Source: CAZQXD01 sp964597315
GTDB lineage: Bacteria > Pseudomonadota > Gammaproteobacteria > Competibacterales > Competibacteraceae
Direction of reading: 5' to 3'
DNA: 64,000 bases
Assembly: GCA_964597315.1 (NCBI GenBank)
Contig: CAZQXD010000008.1
Span: forward strand, 1-64,000
The translations under genes were made by a program, and so were the position numbers. Shown piece by piece: positions 1 to 8,534 of the stretch. The first letter of the stretch is position 1, and every line of letters starts with the position of its first letter. Below the pieces are notes generated by a model. The model saw only the letters and a list, made by a program, of their open reading frames with translations. It was not told the origin of the DNA and did not search any database.

Positions 1-88
1 GTTCGATACCATAATCGGTCTCGCCCATCAGGGCCTCGCCGCTGAGTTTAAGAAGAATTCGCTTGAAAACCGGCTTGAAATCCTGCAT
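1..88 (-). CDS. pyrH: UMP kinase PyrH, N-terminal fragment cut by the window edge
   Basis: The minus strand from the ATG at 88 reads MQDFKPVFKRILLKLSGEAL and continues MGETDYGIE to the window edge. The KRILLKLSGEAL segment is the N-terminal phosphate-binding motif of bacterial UMP kinases, which phosphorylate UMP to UDP in the cytoplasm. Only about 29 codons are inside the window. Gene order rpsB-tsf-pyrH is the usual one in proteobacteria and supports the call. The gap to the tsf stop is about 100 bp and shows no other gene. Confidence 0.9.
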   Translation of the reverse strand, partial: MQDFKPVFKRILLKLSGEALMGETDYGIE

Positions 89-190
89 GGATGATGACGA
101 CCTGCTCGCTGGCGACTGGCGACTGGCGGGGATTGTACCTGTTTGGCAAGGTTCCGTCAGCCTTGCTTGCCGAGCGTGATACAGGCGATT

Positions 191-1069
191 TTAGCTCCCC
201 CGCACCTGGGCCATCACCTCATCGGCGAAGTTTTCTGATTTCTTTTCAATACCCTCGCCCAGCTCAAAGCGCTCGAAGCGAATCACCTTGGCGCCCGCCG
301 CCTTGAGGCGTTTTTCCACCGACTGATCCGGGTCCTTGACGAAAGGCTGACCCAACAAGGTCACTTCGTTGAGATATTTTCGCAACCGCCCCTCGACCAT
401 CTTGGCGATGATGTCGGCCGGCTTACCGCTTTCCTGGGCTTGAGCGGCGTAGATTCCCCGTTCTTTTTCCAGGACTTCGGCGGGCACCTGCTCGGCGCTG
501 ACGCAGATCGGCCGACTAGCGGCCACATGCATGGCGATATCCCGGGCCAGGCTGGCATCCCCGCCTTGCATCTCCACCAGCACTCCGATGCGTCCGCCGT
601 GAGAGTAGCTGTTCAGATGGCCAGCACTGGTTTCAAACCGGACAAAGCGCCGGATATTAATGTTTTCGCCGAGCTTGGCGATCAGTTCTCGGCGTACCGT
701 ATCCACGCTCTTGCCATCACCCAAGTCAGCCGCCATCAGGGCTTCTAGGTCGGTGGGCTGGCCGTCCAGGACCTGCTGGGCCACGGCCTCGGCGAAACTC
801 CTGAAGTCGTCGCCCTTGGATACAAAATCGGTCTCGCAGTTGACTTCCGCCATGACGGCGGCGGTGTCGCTCTGACGGATGGCGATCAGTCCCTCGGCGG
901 CGGTGCGGCCGGCTTTCTTGTCAGCCTTGGCCAGCCCGGTCTTGCGCATATGCTCAATGGCGGCCTCAATGTCGCCTTGGGTTTCTTGTAGGGCTTTTTT
1001 GCACTCCATCATGCCGGAACCGGTCCGTTCACGAAGTTCTTTTACGAGCGCCGCGGTTATCTCGGCCAT
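191..1069 (-). CDS. tsf: Elongation factor Ts
   Basis: This is the 292-aa guanine-nucleotide exchange factor for EF-Tu. The N-terminal UBA-like region (residues 1-55) starts MAEITAALVKELRERTGSGM, and the EF-Tu-contacting TDFV motif is at residues 80-83. Length is normal for the family. The ATG at 1069 has a GAGGTGG Shine-Dalgarno about 7 bases upstream. The gene follows rpsB, with an attenuator-like hairpin between them, and precedes pyrH. Part of its transcription is therefore probably set by read-through from rpsB. Confidence 0.97.
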   Translation of the reverse strand: MAEITAALVKELRERTGSGMMECKKALQETQGDIEAAIEHMRKTGLAKADKKAGRTAAEGLIAIRQSDTAAVMAEVNCETDFVSKGDDFRSFAEAVAQQVLDGQPTDLEALMAADLGDGKSVDTVRRELIAKLGENINIRRFVRFETSAGHLNSYSHGGRIGVLVEMQGGDASLARDIAMHVAASRPICVSAEQVPAEVLEKERGIYAAQAQESGKPADIIAKMVEGRLRKYLNEVTLLGQPFVKDPDQSVEKRLKAAGAKVIRFERFELGEGIEKKSENFADEVMAQVRGS

Positions 1070-1119
1070 GGGTAATCCACCTCATTATCAGTCGGGTATA
1101 TACAATTTGGGGAGCTTGC

Positions 1120-1152
1120 AAAAAGGCCCGCAAGCGACTACCCGCGGGCCTT
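1120..1152 (-). terminator. Intrinsic terminator/attenuator between rpsB and tsf
   Basis: On the minus strand a perfect 9-bp stem (AAGGCCCGC, 1144-1152, pairing with GCGGGCCTT, 1123-1131) closes a 12-base loop and runs straight into a T stretch (1120-1124). It lies after the rpsB stop and before the tsf ribosome binding site, so it probably sets the S2:EF-Ts ratio by partial termination. Confidence 0.75.
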
Positions 1153-1172
1153 CGATGCCAACCGGGCCGGTA

Positions 1173-1943
1173 TCAGCCAGCGGCGGCGTCGTTGGTCTCG
1201 CCACGGGCCGTGTCGTCCACCTCGACGAAATCCTCTTCCTCACCGCCAGGTGCGCGAGGCGCGGCGTTGCGCCCATCCAATACCGCCTGGGCGGCGCCCT
1301 CGGCGTAGAGTTGTACGGCGCGGATGGCGTCGTCGTTGCCAGGAATGACGTAATTGACTCCGTCTGGAGAGTTGTTGGTGTCAACCACACCCACCACCGG
1401 AATACCTAGCTTATTGGCTTCCTGCACGGCGATCTTTTCATGGCCCACGTCGATCACGAACAAGGCGTCGGGCAGACTGGGCATGTCTTTGATGCCCCCC
1501 AGGCTGCGCTCCAGCTTATCCATCTCCCGGCGCCGCATGATGACCTCTTTTTTGGCCAGACGGTCGAAGCTGCCGTCTTGGGCCATGGTTTCCAGGTCTT
1601 TGAGACGCTTGATGGATTGGCGCACGGTCTTGAAATTGGTGAGCATGCCGCCGAGCCAACGGTGGTTGACAAAGGGCATATTGCAGCGGATGGCTGCCTC
1701 GGCGATGGTTTCCCGGGCGGCGCGCTTGGTGCCCACGAATAAAATCCGGCCGCCTTTGGAGGCGAGCTTGCCCATGAAGTTCATGGAATCGTTGTACAGG
1801 GGCAGGGTTTTCTCAAGATTCACAATGTGAATCTTGCTGCGCGCGCCAAAGATGTACGGGGCCATCTTGGGGTTCCAGTAGCGGGTCTGGTGGCCGAAAT
1901 GGACACCCGCTTCCAGCATCTGGCGCATGGAAACATTAGCCAT
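1173..1943 (-). CDS. rpsB: 30S ribosomal protein S2
   Basis: The 256-aa product starts MANVSMRQMLEAGVHFGHQT and contains GTKRAARETI and VNHRWLGGMLTNFKT, all diagnostic of S2. The C-terminus is acidic (EEEDFVEVDDTARGE) and extends slightly past the E. coli length. S2 joins the 30S subunit late and binds S1. The ATG at 1943 has an AGGAG Shine-Dalgarno. It is first in the minus-strand rpsB-tsf-pyrH group, with a structured leader upstream that may carry S2 autoregulation. Confidence 0.97.
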   Translation of the reverse strand: MANVSMRQMLEAGVHFGHQTRYWNPKMAPYIFGARSKIHIVNLEKTLPLYNDSMNFMGKLASKGGRILFVGTKRAARETIAEAAIRCNMPFVNHRWLGGMLTNFKTVRQSIKRLKDLETMAQDGSFDRLAKKEVIMRRREMDKLERSLGGIKDMPSLPDALFVIDVGHEKIAVQEANKLGIPVVGVVDTNNSPDGVNYVIPGNDDAIRAVQLYAEGAAQAVLDGRNAAPRAPGGEEEDFVEVDDTARGETNDAAAG

Positions 1944-1976
1944 GGGGTAGATCTCCTGATTTCAGGGTTGAGCCTC

Positions 1977-2032
1977 CATACGCCCCATGCGACAACCCCA
2001 AGGGGGCACCCGGTCGCATGTGCCGGCGTATG
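1977..2032 (-). promoter_or_regulatory. rpsB mRNA leader hairpin (candidate S2 autoregulatory element)
   Basis: CATACGCC and CATGCGAC (1977-1993) pair with GTCGCATG and GGCGTATG (2013-2032) across a small internal bulge. The loop holds a second complementary pair, CCCC/GGGG. The structure sits between the predicted promoter and the rpsB start. Gammaproteobacterial rpsB leaders are known to be structured and repressed by S2. Assignment to that class here is inference from position and shape. Confidence 0.5.
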
Positions 2033-2072
2033 TGCGGAATCGTCATGATGGATTTGCCAGTTGGGCGCGCGC

Positions 2073-2102
2073 TTTATACCATATTTCATTTGGCGAGACC
2101 AA
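2073..2102 (-). promoter_or_regulatory. Probable sigma-70 promoter of rpsB
   Basis: On the minus strand TTGGTC (2097-2102) and TATAAA (2073-2078) are 18 bases apart, followed by a GC-rich stretch typical of stringently controlled promoters. Transcription would start about 120 bases before rpsB and include the leader hairpin. Confidence 0.5.
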
Positions 2103-2163
2103 CCTGCCCGGTGAATCATCCCGAGCCGTGCGCCGCCATACCCATGTAAGGAATCCGCCACGA

Positions 2164-2931
2164 ATGAGTATTGTCATCAAGACGCCCGAAGAGATCGCGC
2201 AGATGCGCGTCGCCGGCCGCCTGGCTGCGGACGTGTTGCGCATGATCGGACCCCATGTGCGCGAAGGCGTCTCCACCGAGGAGTTGGACCGCATCTGCCA
2301 CGCTTATATCGTCAACGAGCAGCAAGCCATTCCAGCGCCCCTAAACTACCGAGGCTTTCCCAAATCCATCTGCACCTCGGTCAACCATGTGGTCTGTCAC
2401 GGCATTCCCGGAAAAAAAATACTTAAAAAAGGCGATGCCGTGAATATCGATGTCACCGTCATCAAAAACGGCTGGCACGGCGATACCAGCCGCATGTTTT
2501 TTGTGGGTGAACCGCCGGTCATAGCTCGACGGGTAGCCCAGATTGCCTACGAAGGCATGGTGATCGGCATTCGTATGGTTCGTCCTGGGGTTCGGCTCGG
2601 GGATATTGGTCACGCTATCCAGAAACACGCCGAGGCCCAACGCTGCTCGATTGTCCAGGAGTATTGCGGCCACGGCATCGGCCGTCAGTTTCACGAGGAA
2701 CCCCAGGTGCTGCACTACGGTAAGCCGGGGACGGGGGAGGTATTGACGCCGGGGATGGTGTTCACCATTGAACCTATGGTTAACGCCGGTCGGCGGCATG
2801 TCAAACTGCTGCCCGACGGCTGGACCGTGGTCACCAAGGATCATAGCCTCTCTGCCCAATGGGAACATACGATAGCCGTGACCGATACCGGTTTTGAGGT
2901 ACTCACCTTGCCCGATGGGGAAACCCTTTAG
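2164..2931 (+). CDS. map: Type I methionine aminopeptidase
   Basis: This 255-aa enzyme removes the initiator methionine from nascent proteins. It starts MSIVIKTPEEIAQMRVAGRL. The metal-binding set is visible: the two Asp in NIDVT and HGDTSR, the His in CGHGIG, and the Glu in FTIEPM and QWEHT. The ATG at 2164 has a TAAGGA element upstream. An in-frame extension back to 1987 is open, but it would run through the rpsB promoter and adds nothing typical of the family. The gene diverges from rpsB, as in many gammaproteobacteria, and glnD follows 23 bp downstream. Confidence 0.96.
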   Translation: MSIVIKTPEEIAQMRVAGRLAADVLRMIGPHVREGVSTEELDRICHAYIVNEQQAIPAPLNYRGFPKSICTSVNHVVCHGIPGKKILKKGDAVNIDVTVIKNGWHGDTSRMFFVGEPPVIARRVAQIAYEGMVIGIRMVRPGVRLGDIGHAIQKHAEAQRCSIVQEYCGHGIGRQFHEEPQVLHYGKPGTGEVLTPGMVFTIEPMVNAGRRHVKLLPDGWTVVTKDHSLSAQWEHTIAVTDTGFEVLTLPDGETL

Positions 2932-2954
2932 GCGCTTTGGGACACATTATATAT

Positions 2955-5610
2955 ATGGCTAACCCCGCCCCCCTCGAACCCACCCAGGTGGCGTTCACTG
3001 ATCGGGATATTTTTGATCCCGTGGATTTCGACCGTCAGCGCGGTCTTGCCCCGAATCGGATCAAGCTCTACCGGGAAGCGCTGAAACAAGGAGATGCCGT
3101 CCTCAAGACGCTGTTTCAGCAGGGCATCCCGGCCTGGGATCTAGTTCCCGCCCGGTCGCGACTGATCGACCAGTTGCTGATCCGGGTCTGGACGGATCAT
3201 TTCGCCGACACCCCGGAACCGGCCCTGGTGGCGGTGGGTGGCTATGGCCGAGGGGAGCTTCACCCTGGCTCTGATGTGGACATCATGATCCTGCTGGAGG
3301 GACAGACCAACGGCCCGCTGCGGGAGGCTGTGGAGGGGTTTCTAACCTTCCTATGGGACATTGGCATCGAGGTGGGACATAGCGTCCGCACCCCGGAGGA
3401 CTGCGCTCAAGAGGCGGTGGCGGACATTACCGTGGCCACCAATCTCATGGAAGCCCGCTGGCTGGCCGGTCCCCGGTCATTGTTCACGCGCATGCGCCAG
3501 GTCACTGGACCGGACCACATCTGGTCGAGTCGGGCGTTTTTCGAGGCCAAGCGGGAGGAGCAGCAACGCCGCCACCACAAATACCACGATACCGCCTATA
3601 ATCTGGAACCCAATATCAAGGAAGGACCCGGTGGGTTGCGAGACCTGCAAATGATCGGCTGGGTGGCCAAGCGCCATTTCAGCGCCCAGACCCTGCACGA
3701 CTTGGTGGACCACCAGTTTCTCAGCGAAACCGAGTACCGGGATTTGCTGGACTATCAGAATTTTCTCTGGCAGGTGCGCTTCGGTCTGCACGCTCTCACA
3801 GGCCGCCGGGAGGACCGGCTTTTATTCGACTACCAGCGCCAACTGGCCACCTGCTTCGGCTACCGGGATGAAGACCATAATCTGGCGGTAGAGCAGTTTA
3901 TGCAGCATTACTACCGTACCATCATGGAGCTGTCCCGGCTCAATGAAATGCTGCTGCAACTGTTCCAGGAGGCCATCCTGTTGGCCGATGACCCAGGCAC
4001 CCCCGCGCCCATCAATCGGCGCTTTCAGGCCCGCCGGGGGTTTCTGGAAGTGACCCGGCAAAGCGTGTTCCTGCGCTACCCCTTTGCTCTGCTGGAGGTG
4101 TTTTTGCTGCTACAGCAGCACCCCGAACTCAAGGGGGTTCGGGCCTCCACCATCCGTCTGATCCGCGCCCAGCGTAGCCTTATCGACGACAGTTTCCGCA
4201 ACGACTTGCGGGCCCAGAGCCTGTTTATGGAAATCCTCCGCCAACCCCGGGGGGTGACCCACCAGTTGCGCTCCATGAATCGGTACGGGGTGCTGGCCGC
4301 CTATTTGCCGGAGTTCGCCTGCATCGTCGGGCGCATGCAGTACGATCTTTTTCATACTTACACGGTGGATCAGCACATCCTGTTCGTAGTGCGTAATCTG
4401 CGCCGTTTCTATGTGCCAGAGCACGCCCACGAGTTCCCCCTTTGCAGTGTGCTGATCCACAAAGTACCCAAGCCGGAGCTGCTGTACATCGTCGGGCTGT
4501 TTCACGATATCGCCAAGGGCCGGGGCGGCGATCACTCCCAACTGGGCGCCCAGGACGTAGAGGCGTTCTGCGAGCGCCATGGGCTAAGCCGCTTCGACAC
4601 CGGCCTGGCCACCTGGCTGGTGCGACACCATCTGGTCATGTCCCTCACCGCTCAGAAAAAAGACATTCACGATCCAGAGGTAGTCAACGAGTTCGCCCGC
4701 TTCGTGGGCGACCAGTTGCACCTGGATTATCTCTATCTACTCACCGTGGCCGATATCCGGGGCACCAACCCCGGGCTGTGGAACTCCTGGCGGGAATCCC
4801 TGCTGCGGGAACTCTACGAAGCCACCCGCCGCGCCCTGCGCCGGGGCTTGGGCAATCCCATCGACAAGGCCGAGTGCGTCAAGGAAATCCAACACCAAGC
4901 TCGGACCCTGCTACTCAACAAGGGAGTGCAGGCGCGGCGGATACGCGGCGCCTGGCGCAGTTTCAGCGACGATTATTTTCTGCGCCACTCCCCGGACGAG
5001 ATCGCCTGGCACAGCCGCGCCGTACTCAAAAAAGCCGACGATGGCCGCGCCCTAGTGCTGGCCCGGCCTGACCCCCTGCGCGGTGGCACCGAAATCTTTG
5101 TCTACACCCGAGATCAGGCCAATCTGTTCGCCCTGACCACCTCGGTGCTGGACCAGTTGGGCCTGAATATTGTCGATGCCCGGATTATCACCAGTCCCTG
5201 CCACTATACCCTGGACAGCTACACGGTTTTGGAAGCATCCGGCGAACCCATCACCGAGCGGACCCGCATCAAGGAAATCGTCTCCCGGCTGCGCAAGGAA
5301 CTGAATCGCCCCGACGCCAAGCTCCTGACGCCCAGCCGCCGACCGGCCCGGGTACTCAGGCATTTTCATACCCCCACCCAGGTCAGCTTCACCGACGACG
5401 AACCCANNNNNNNNNNTACTGTGCCTGATCGGCCGGGCCTTCATGGACTGTGAGATCCACCTTCAGAACGCCAAGGTCGCTACTATCGGCGCCCGAGTGG
5501 AAGATATGTTTTTCATTACCGATCTCCACGGTCAGCCGCTGCGCAAAGCCCAACAATACTTATCCCTGCGCAAGGCCCTGATCCGCCACCTGGACGGCAA
5601 GGCCGACTGA
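2955..5610 (+). CDS. glnD: Bifunctional PII uridylyltransferase/uridylyl-removing enzyme, crossed by an assembly gap
   Basis: GlnD senses glutamine and adds or removes UMP on PII proteins. The nucleotidyltransferase motif GGYGRGELHPGSDVD begins near residue 95, with the catalytic Asp pair near 107/109. The HD domain (LFHDIAKGRGGDHSQLG) is near residues 515-530, followed by two C-terminal ACT domains. A run of ten Ns at 5407-5416 falls in the second ACT domain. Before the gap the frame reads VSFTDDEP. After it a different frame resumes LCLIGRAFMDCEIHLQNAKV and ends HLDGKAD at 5610. By comparison with E. coli GlnD roughly 40-50 bases seem to be missing, so the apparent stop at 5453 is false. 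Start: ATG 2955 is preferred to a TTG at 2937. Confidence 0.93.
5407..5416. other. Assembly gap (10 N) inside glnD
   Basis: Ten Ns of conventional length. Reading frame and family alignment both show that true coding sequence is missing here, probably a few tens of bases. Confidence 0.95.
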
Positions 5611-5648
5611 GACCTCGAACCCCCAACGTCGGCAACCGGAGACAACCC

Positions 5649-5852
5649 ATGAAACGCTACGGCATTCGCGGCACCCTGCCCGAAGGTGACCCCTTGCGTC
5701 TGGTCCATCTGCTCGGTCCAGACTGGGAGTGGTATAAGTGGTACGACACCGAAGCAGAGAGGAATAAGGCCCTGGCCGAACTTCAAGAGCAGTTTGCCTA
5801 TTATCGCAAAGGAGACATGCCCAGCCAGGTCCTAGTCAAAGTGGAACGCTGA
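5649..5852 (+). CDS. Conserved-looking 67-aa hypothetical protein
   Basis: A 67-aa soluble protein starting MKRYGIRGTLPEGDPLRLVH. It is rich in Trp, Tyr and charged residues (DWEWYKWYD) and ends QVLVKVER. The ATG has a GGAGA Shine-Dalgarno about 7 bases upstream, and codon use matches its neighbours. It lies 38 bp after glnD in the same orientation, so it may be co-transcribed. I do not recognise a characterised family. No signal peptide, membrane segment or metal-binding motif is visible. Confidence 0.7.
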   Translation: MKRYGIRGTLPEGDPLRLVHLLGPDWEWYKWYDTEAERNKALAELQEQFAYYRKGDMPSQVLVKVER

Positions 5853-5892
5853 GTTTGCCATCCAAACCCACGCGCCGGGGTCTGCAATAAAA

Positions 5893-5910
5893 GTGTAATA
5901 TCGTTGCAAT
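5893..5910 (+). promoter_or_regulatory. Candidate Pho box (PhoB site) before pstS
   Basis: GTGTAAT-ATCG-TTGCAAT has the 7+4+7 layout of the PhoB consensus (CTGTCAT, 4 bases, CTGTCAT), matching 5/7 and 4/7 positions. A TATAGA hexamer lies 15 bases downstream at 5926. It is the right element in the right place, but the match is weak. Confidence 0.4.
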
Positions 5911-6008
5911 ATGATGGACGCCTTCTATAGATAGAGTACGCATTTCCAATGTTGGCCCGACGGGCTGAGATCTCTGATTTTTTGGTTACTTTTCTAGTGG
6001 AGGTTCCC

Positions 6009-7058
6009 GTGCATCACAAGCAGACTTTTATTCTTGCTTTGCTGACGATGGCCATGGCCATGGCCAGTACAACGGTAGCCCAGTCCCGCGACTACGTCAG
6101 CATCGTCGGCTCCAGCACCGTCTATCCTTTCGCCACGGTAGTCGCCGAACAGTTCGGCAAGACCAGCACTTTCAAAACTCCGAAAATCGAATCCACCGGC
6201 TCCGGCGGCGGTATCAAGCTGTTCTGCGCCGGGGTGGGCGTGGAGCATCCAGATATCGTCAATTCCTCCCGACGCATCAAGTCCTCCGAAGTGGAGAGTT
6301 GCGCCAAGAACGGCGTCAAGGAAATTATCGAGGTCAAAATCGGCTATGACGGTATCGTCCTGGCCAACGCTAAATCTGCCCAATCCATTGACCTGACGCT
6401 CAAGGAAATCTTCCTGGCCCTCGCCAAGAACGTGCCCGATCCTGAGGGCGGCGATGCTCTGGTGGCCAATCCCTATACTCGATGGAGCGATATCAACGCC
6501 AACCTGTCGGACCGGCAAATCGAGGTACTCGGCCCGCCGCCCACCTCCGGCACCCGCGACGCTTTCGTGGAACTGGCCATGGAGGGTGGCTGCGAGCAAC
6601 TGGAAGCCATCGAAAAATTAGAAAAAAATGACAAGAAAGCCGCCTGTCATACCATCCGCGAGGACGGCGCCTTTATCGAGGCCGGCGAGAACGACAACCT
6701 GATCGTGCAGAAGCTGGAAGCCAATCCCAGCGCCTTCGGTATCTTCGGCTTCAGCTTCCTGGATCAGAATACCGACAAGGTGCGGGGGGGCCACATCAAC
6801 GGTGTGGAACCCACCTTCGAAAACATCGCCAGCGGCGACTATCCCATCTCCCGGCCCCTATACTTTTACGCCAAGAAAGCCCATGTGGGGGTGATCCCCG
6901 GCATCGGGGAATACCTGGCCGAATTCACCAGCGACCGGGCCATGGGCGAGGAAGGCTATCTGGCCGACCGGGGCTTGATCCCCCTGCCCGAGGACGAATT
7001 GCAGGCCGTTCGCAGCGCCGTCCAGTCCCAAAAGAATCTGGACTTGGCCACGAAATAA
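6009..7058 (+). CDS. pstS: Periplasmic phosphate-binding protein PstS
   Basis: This is the phosphate-binding subunit of the high-affinity Pst ABC importer. The GTG at 6009 has GGAGG 5 bases upstream and gives a clean Sec signal peptide, with a hydrophobic core FILALLTMAMAMA and likely cleavage after TVAQS. The mature part opens with SRDYVSIVGSSTVYPFA and has STGSGGGIKLFC, then PPTSGTRDAFVE, the two phosphate-binding loops. Length is 349 aa. An upstream in-frame ATG at 5949 would put 20 polar residues ahead of the signal peptide and is rejected. It is first in the pst-phoU operon. Confidence 0.95.
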   Translation: MHHKQTFILALLTMAMAMASTTVAQSRDYVSIVGSSTVYPFATVVAEQFGKTSTFKTPKIESTGSGGGIKLFCAGVGVEHPDIVNSSRRIKSSEVESCAKNGVKEIIEVKIGYDGIVLANAKSAQSIDLTLKEIFLALAKNVPDPEGGDALVANPYTRWSDINANLSDRQIEVLGPPPTSGTRDAFVELAMEGGCEQLEAIEKLEKNDKKAACHTIREDGAFIEAGENDNLIVQKLEANPSAFGIFGFSFLDQNTDKVRGGHINGVEPTFENIASGDYPISRPLYFYAKKAHVGVIPGIGEYLAEFTSDRAMGEEGYLADRGLIPLPEDELQAVRSAVQSQKNLDLATK

Positions 7059-7145
7059 GCCGCGCCTGCGGGGGCCGAACTGTTCCTGGCCCCCGCTTTG
7101 AGCAGCTTTTATACACAATAACGACGACGGGACTGGCTTCGACTC

Positions 7146-8534
7146 ATGCAGAGTTCTCTACTGGTTCTCATCCTGCTGGTGCTGACAGCCGTCGGCTACC
7201 AACTCGGCCGGCGTCGCTCCCTGACCCTGGCCCGTCCGGGAGGGGGCATTCGCCATTTACATTCCCTGCCCTCCCATTACGGTTTTTACACCGCCCTATG
7301 GTGCGGAGTGCCGGCCTTTATTCTGTTCAGTCTATGGCTGGCCTTGGAACCAACCATCGTCACCCAACTGGTGATTGGTGGTTTACCCGAGGAGGTCCGC
7401 CAACTGCCCGAAAATCGCCTTGATCTGGTGGTCAACGATATCAAGAACCTAGCCAGCGGCAATATCGTTTCCAGCACCCCAGACGCGGTGACTCTGGCCG
7501 CCGCCGAACATTACCGCGACCTGCAATTTATCAGCCAAGCGGCCCTGGCGGTAACCGCCCTGTCCCTGGGGGTGGGCGGCATTGCCTTGGGCTGGCGGCG
7601 TATCGCGCCGACTTTCCGGGCTCGCAATCAGGTGGAGCGGTTCATCAAGTATTTCCTGATCGCCAGTTCCACGGTAGCCATCTTCACCACCATCGGTATT
7701 GTGTTATCGGTGTTATTCGAGGCCATCCGGTTCTTCAATAAAGTGCCGATTTCGGAGTTTCTATTCGGCCTAGAATGGAGTCCTCAGACCGCCATCCGCG
7801 CCGACCAGGTGGGTTCTTCCGGCGCTTTCGGGGCCGTCCCCTTGTTTGCCGGCACCCTACTGATTTCCTTTATCGCCATGCTGGTGGCCGTGCCCATCGG
7901 GCTGCTTTCGGCCATTTATCTGTCAGAGTACGCCGATCGCCGGTTCCGGGCGGTGGCCAAGCCGCTACTGGAAGTGCTGGCCGGCATCCCCACGGTGGTG
8001 TACGGCTTCTTCGCGGCCCTCACCGTGGCGCCGCTGCTGCGGAATACCGGCTCACTGATCGGCCTAGACGTGGCCTCGGAAAGCGCCCTGGCCGCCGGTC
8101 TGGTCATGGGCATCATGATCATTCCCTTCGTGTCCTCCCTGTCCGACGACGTCATCAACGCCGTACCCCAGTCTCTACGGGATGGCTCCTACGGGCTGGG
8201 CGCCACCCGCTCCGAGACGATCAAAAAAGTCATCCTACCGGCGGCCCTGCCGGGCATCGTCGGTGGGGTGCTGCTGGCGGTGTCCCGGGCTATTGGCGAA
8301 ACCATGATCGTGGTGATGGCCGCGGGCCTGTCGGCCAATCTCACCGCCAACCCCCTGGAGGCCGTGACCACGGTGACGGTGCAGATTGTCACCCTACTGG
8401 TGGGCGATCAGGAATTCGACAGCGCCAAGACCCTGGCGGCCTTCGCCCTGGGCTTGATGCTGTTCCTGGTTACCCTGACGCTAAACGTGATCGCCCTGCA
8501 TGTGGTCCGCAAGTATCGGGAACAATATGACTGA
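7146..8534 (+). CDS. pstC: Phosphate ABC transporter permease PstC, long form
   Basis: Inner-membrane permease subunit of the Pst importer, 462 aa. The C-terminal ~270 residues hold the conserved permease core, including the ABC-interaction loop (GLGATRSETIKKVILPAALPG). The N-terminal ~190 residues form an extra module: one membrane segment at residues 3-20, a second near 50-68, a soluble stretch with LAAAEHYRDLQF, then another membrane segment. Classical E. coli PstC is about 320 aa. This is the extended version, usually paired with an extended PstA, as here. Its stop overlaps the pstA start by 8 bases, so the two are translationally coupled. Confidence 0.94.
   Translation: MQSSLLVLILLVLTAVGYQLGRRRSLTLARPGGGIRHLHSLPSHYGFYTALWCGVPAFILFSLWLALEPTIVTQLVIGGLPEEVRQLPENRLDLVVNDIKNLASGNIVSSTPDAVTLAAAEHYRDLQFISQAALAVTALSLGVGGIALGWRRIAPTFRARNQVERFIKYFLIASSTVAIFTTIGIVLSVLFEAIRFFNKVPISEFLFGLEWSPQTAIRADQVGSSGAFGAVPLFAGTLLISFIAMLVAVPIGLLSAIYLSEYADRRFRAVAKPLLEVLAGIPTVVYGFFAALTVAPLLRNTGSLIGLDVASESALAAGLVMGIMIIPFVSSLSDDVINAVPQSLRDGSYGLGATRSETIKKVILPAALPGIVGGVLLAVSRAIGETMIVVMAAGLSANLTANPLEAVTTVTVQIVTLLVGDQEFDSAKTLAAFALGLMLFLVTLTLNVIALHVVRKYREQYD

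Noticed and set aside
5417..5453. glnD stop at 5453 as a real truncation
   Set aside because: It arises only because the ten Ns do not keep the frame; family sequence continues in another frame to 5610.
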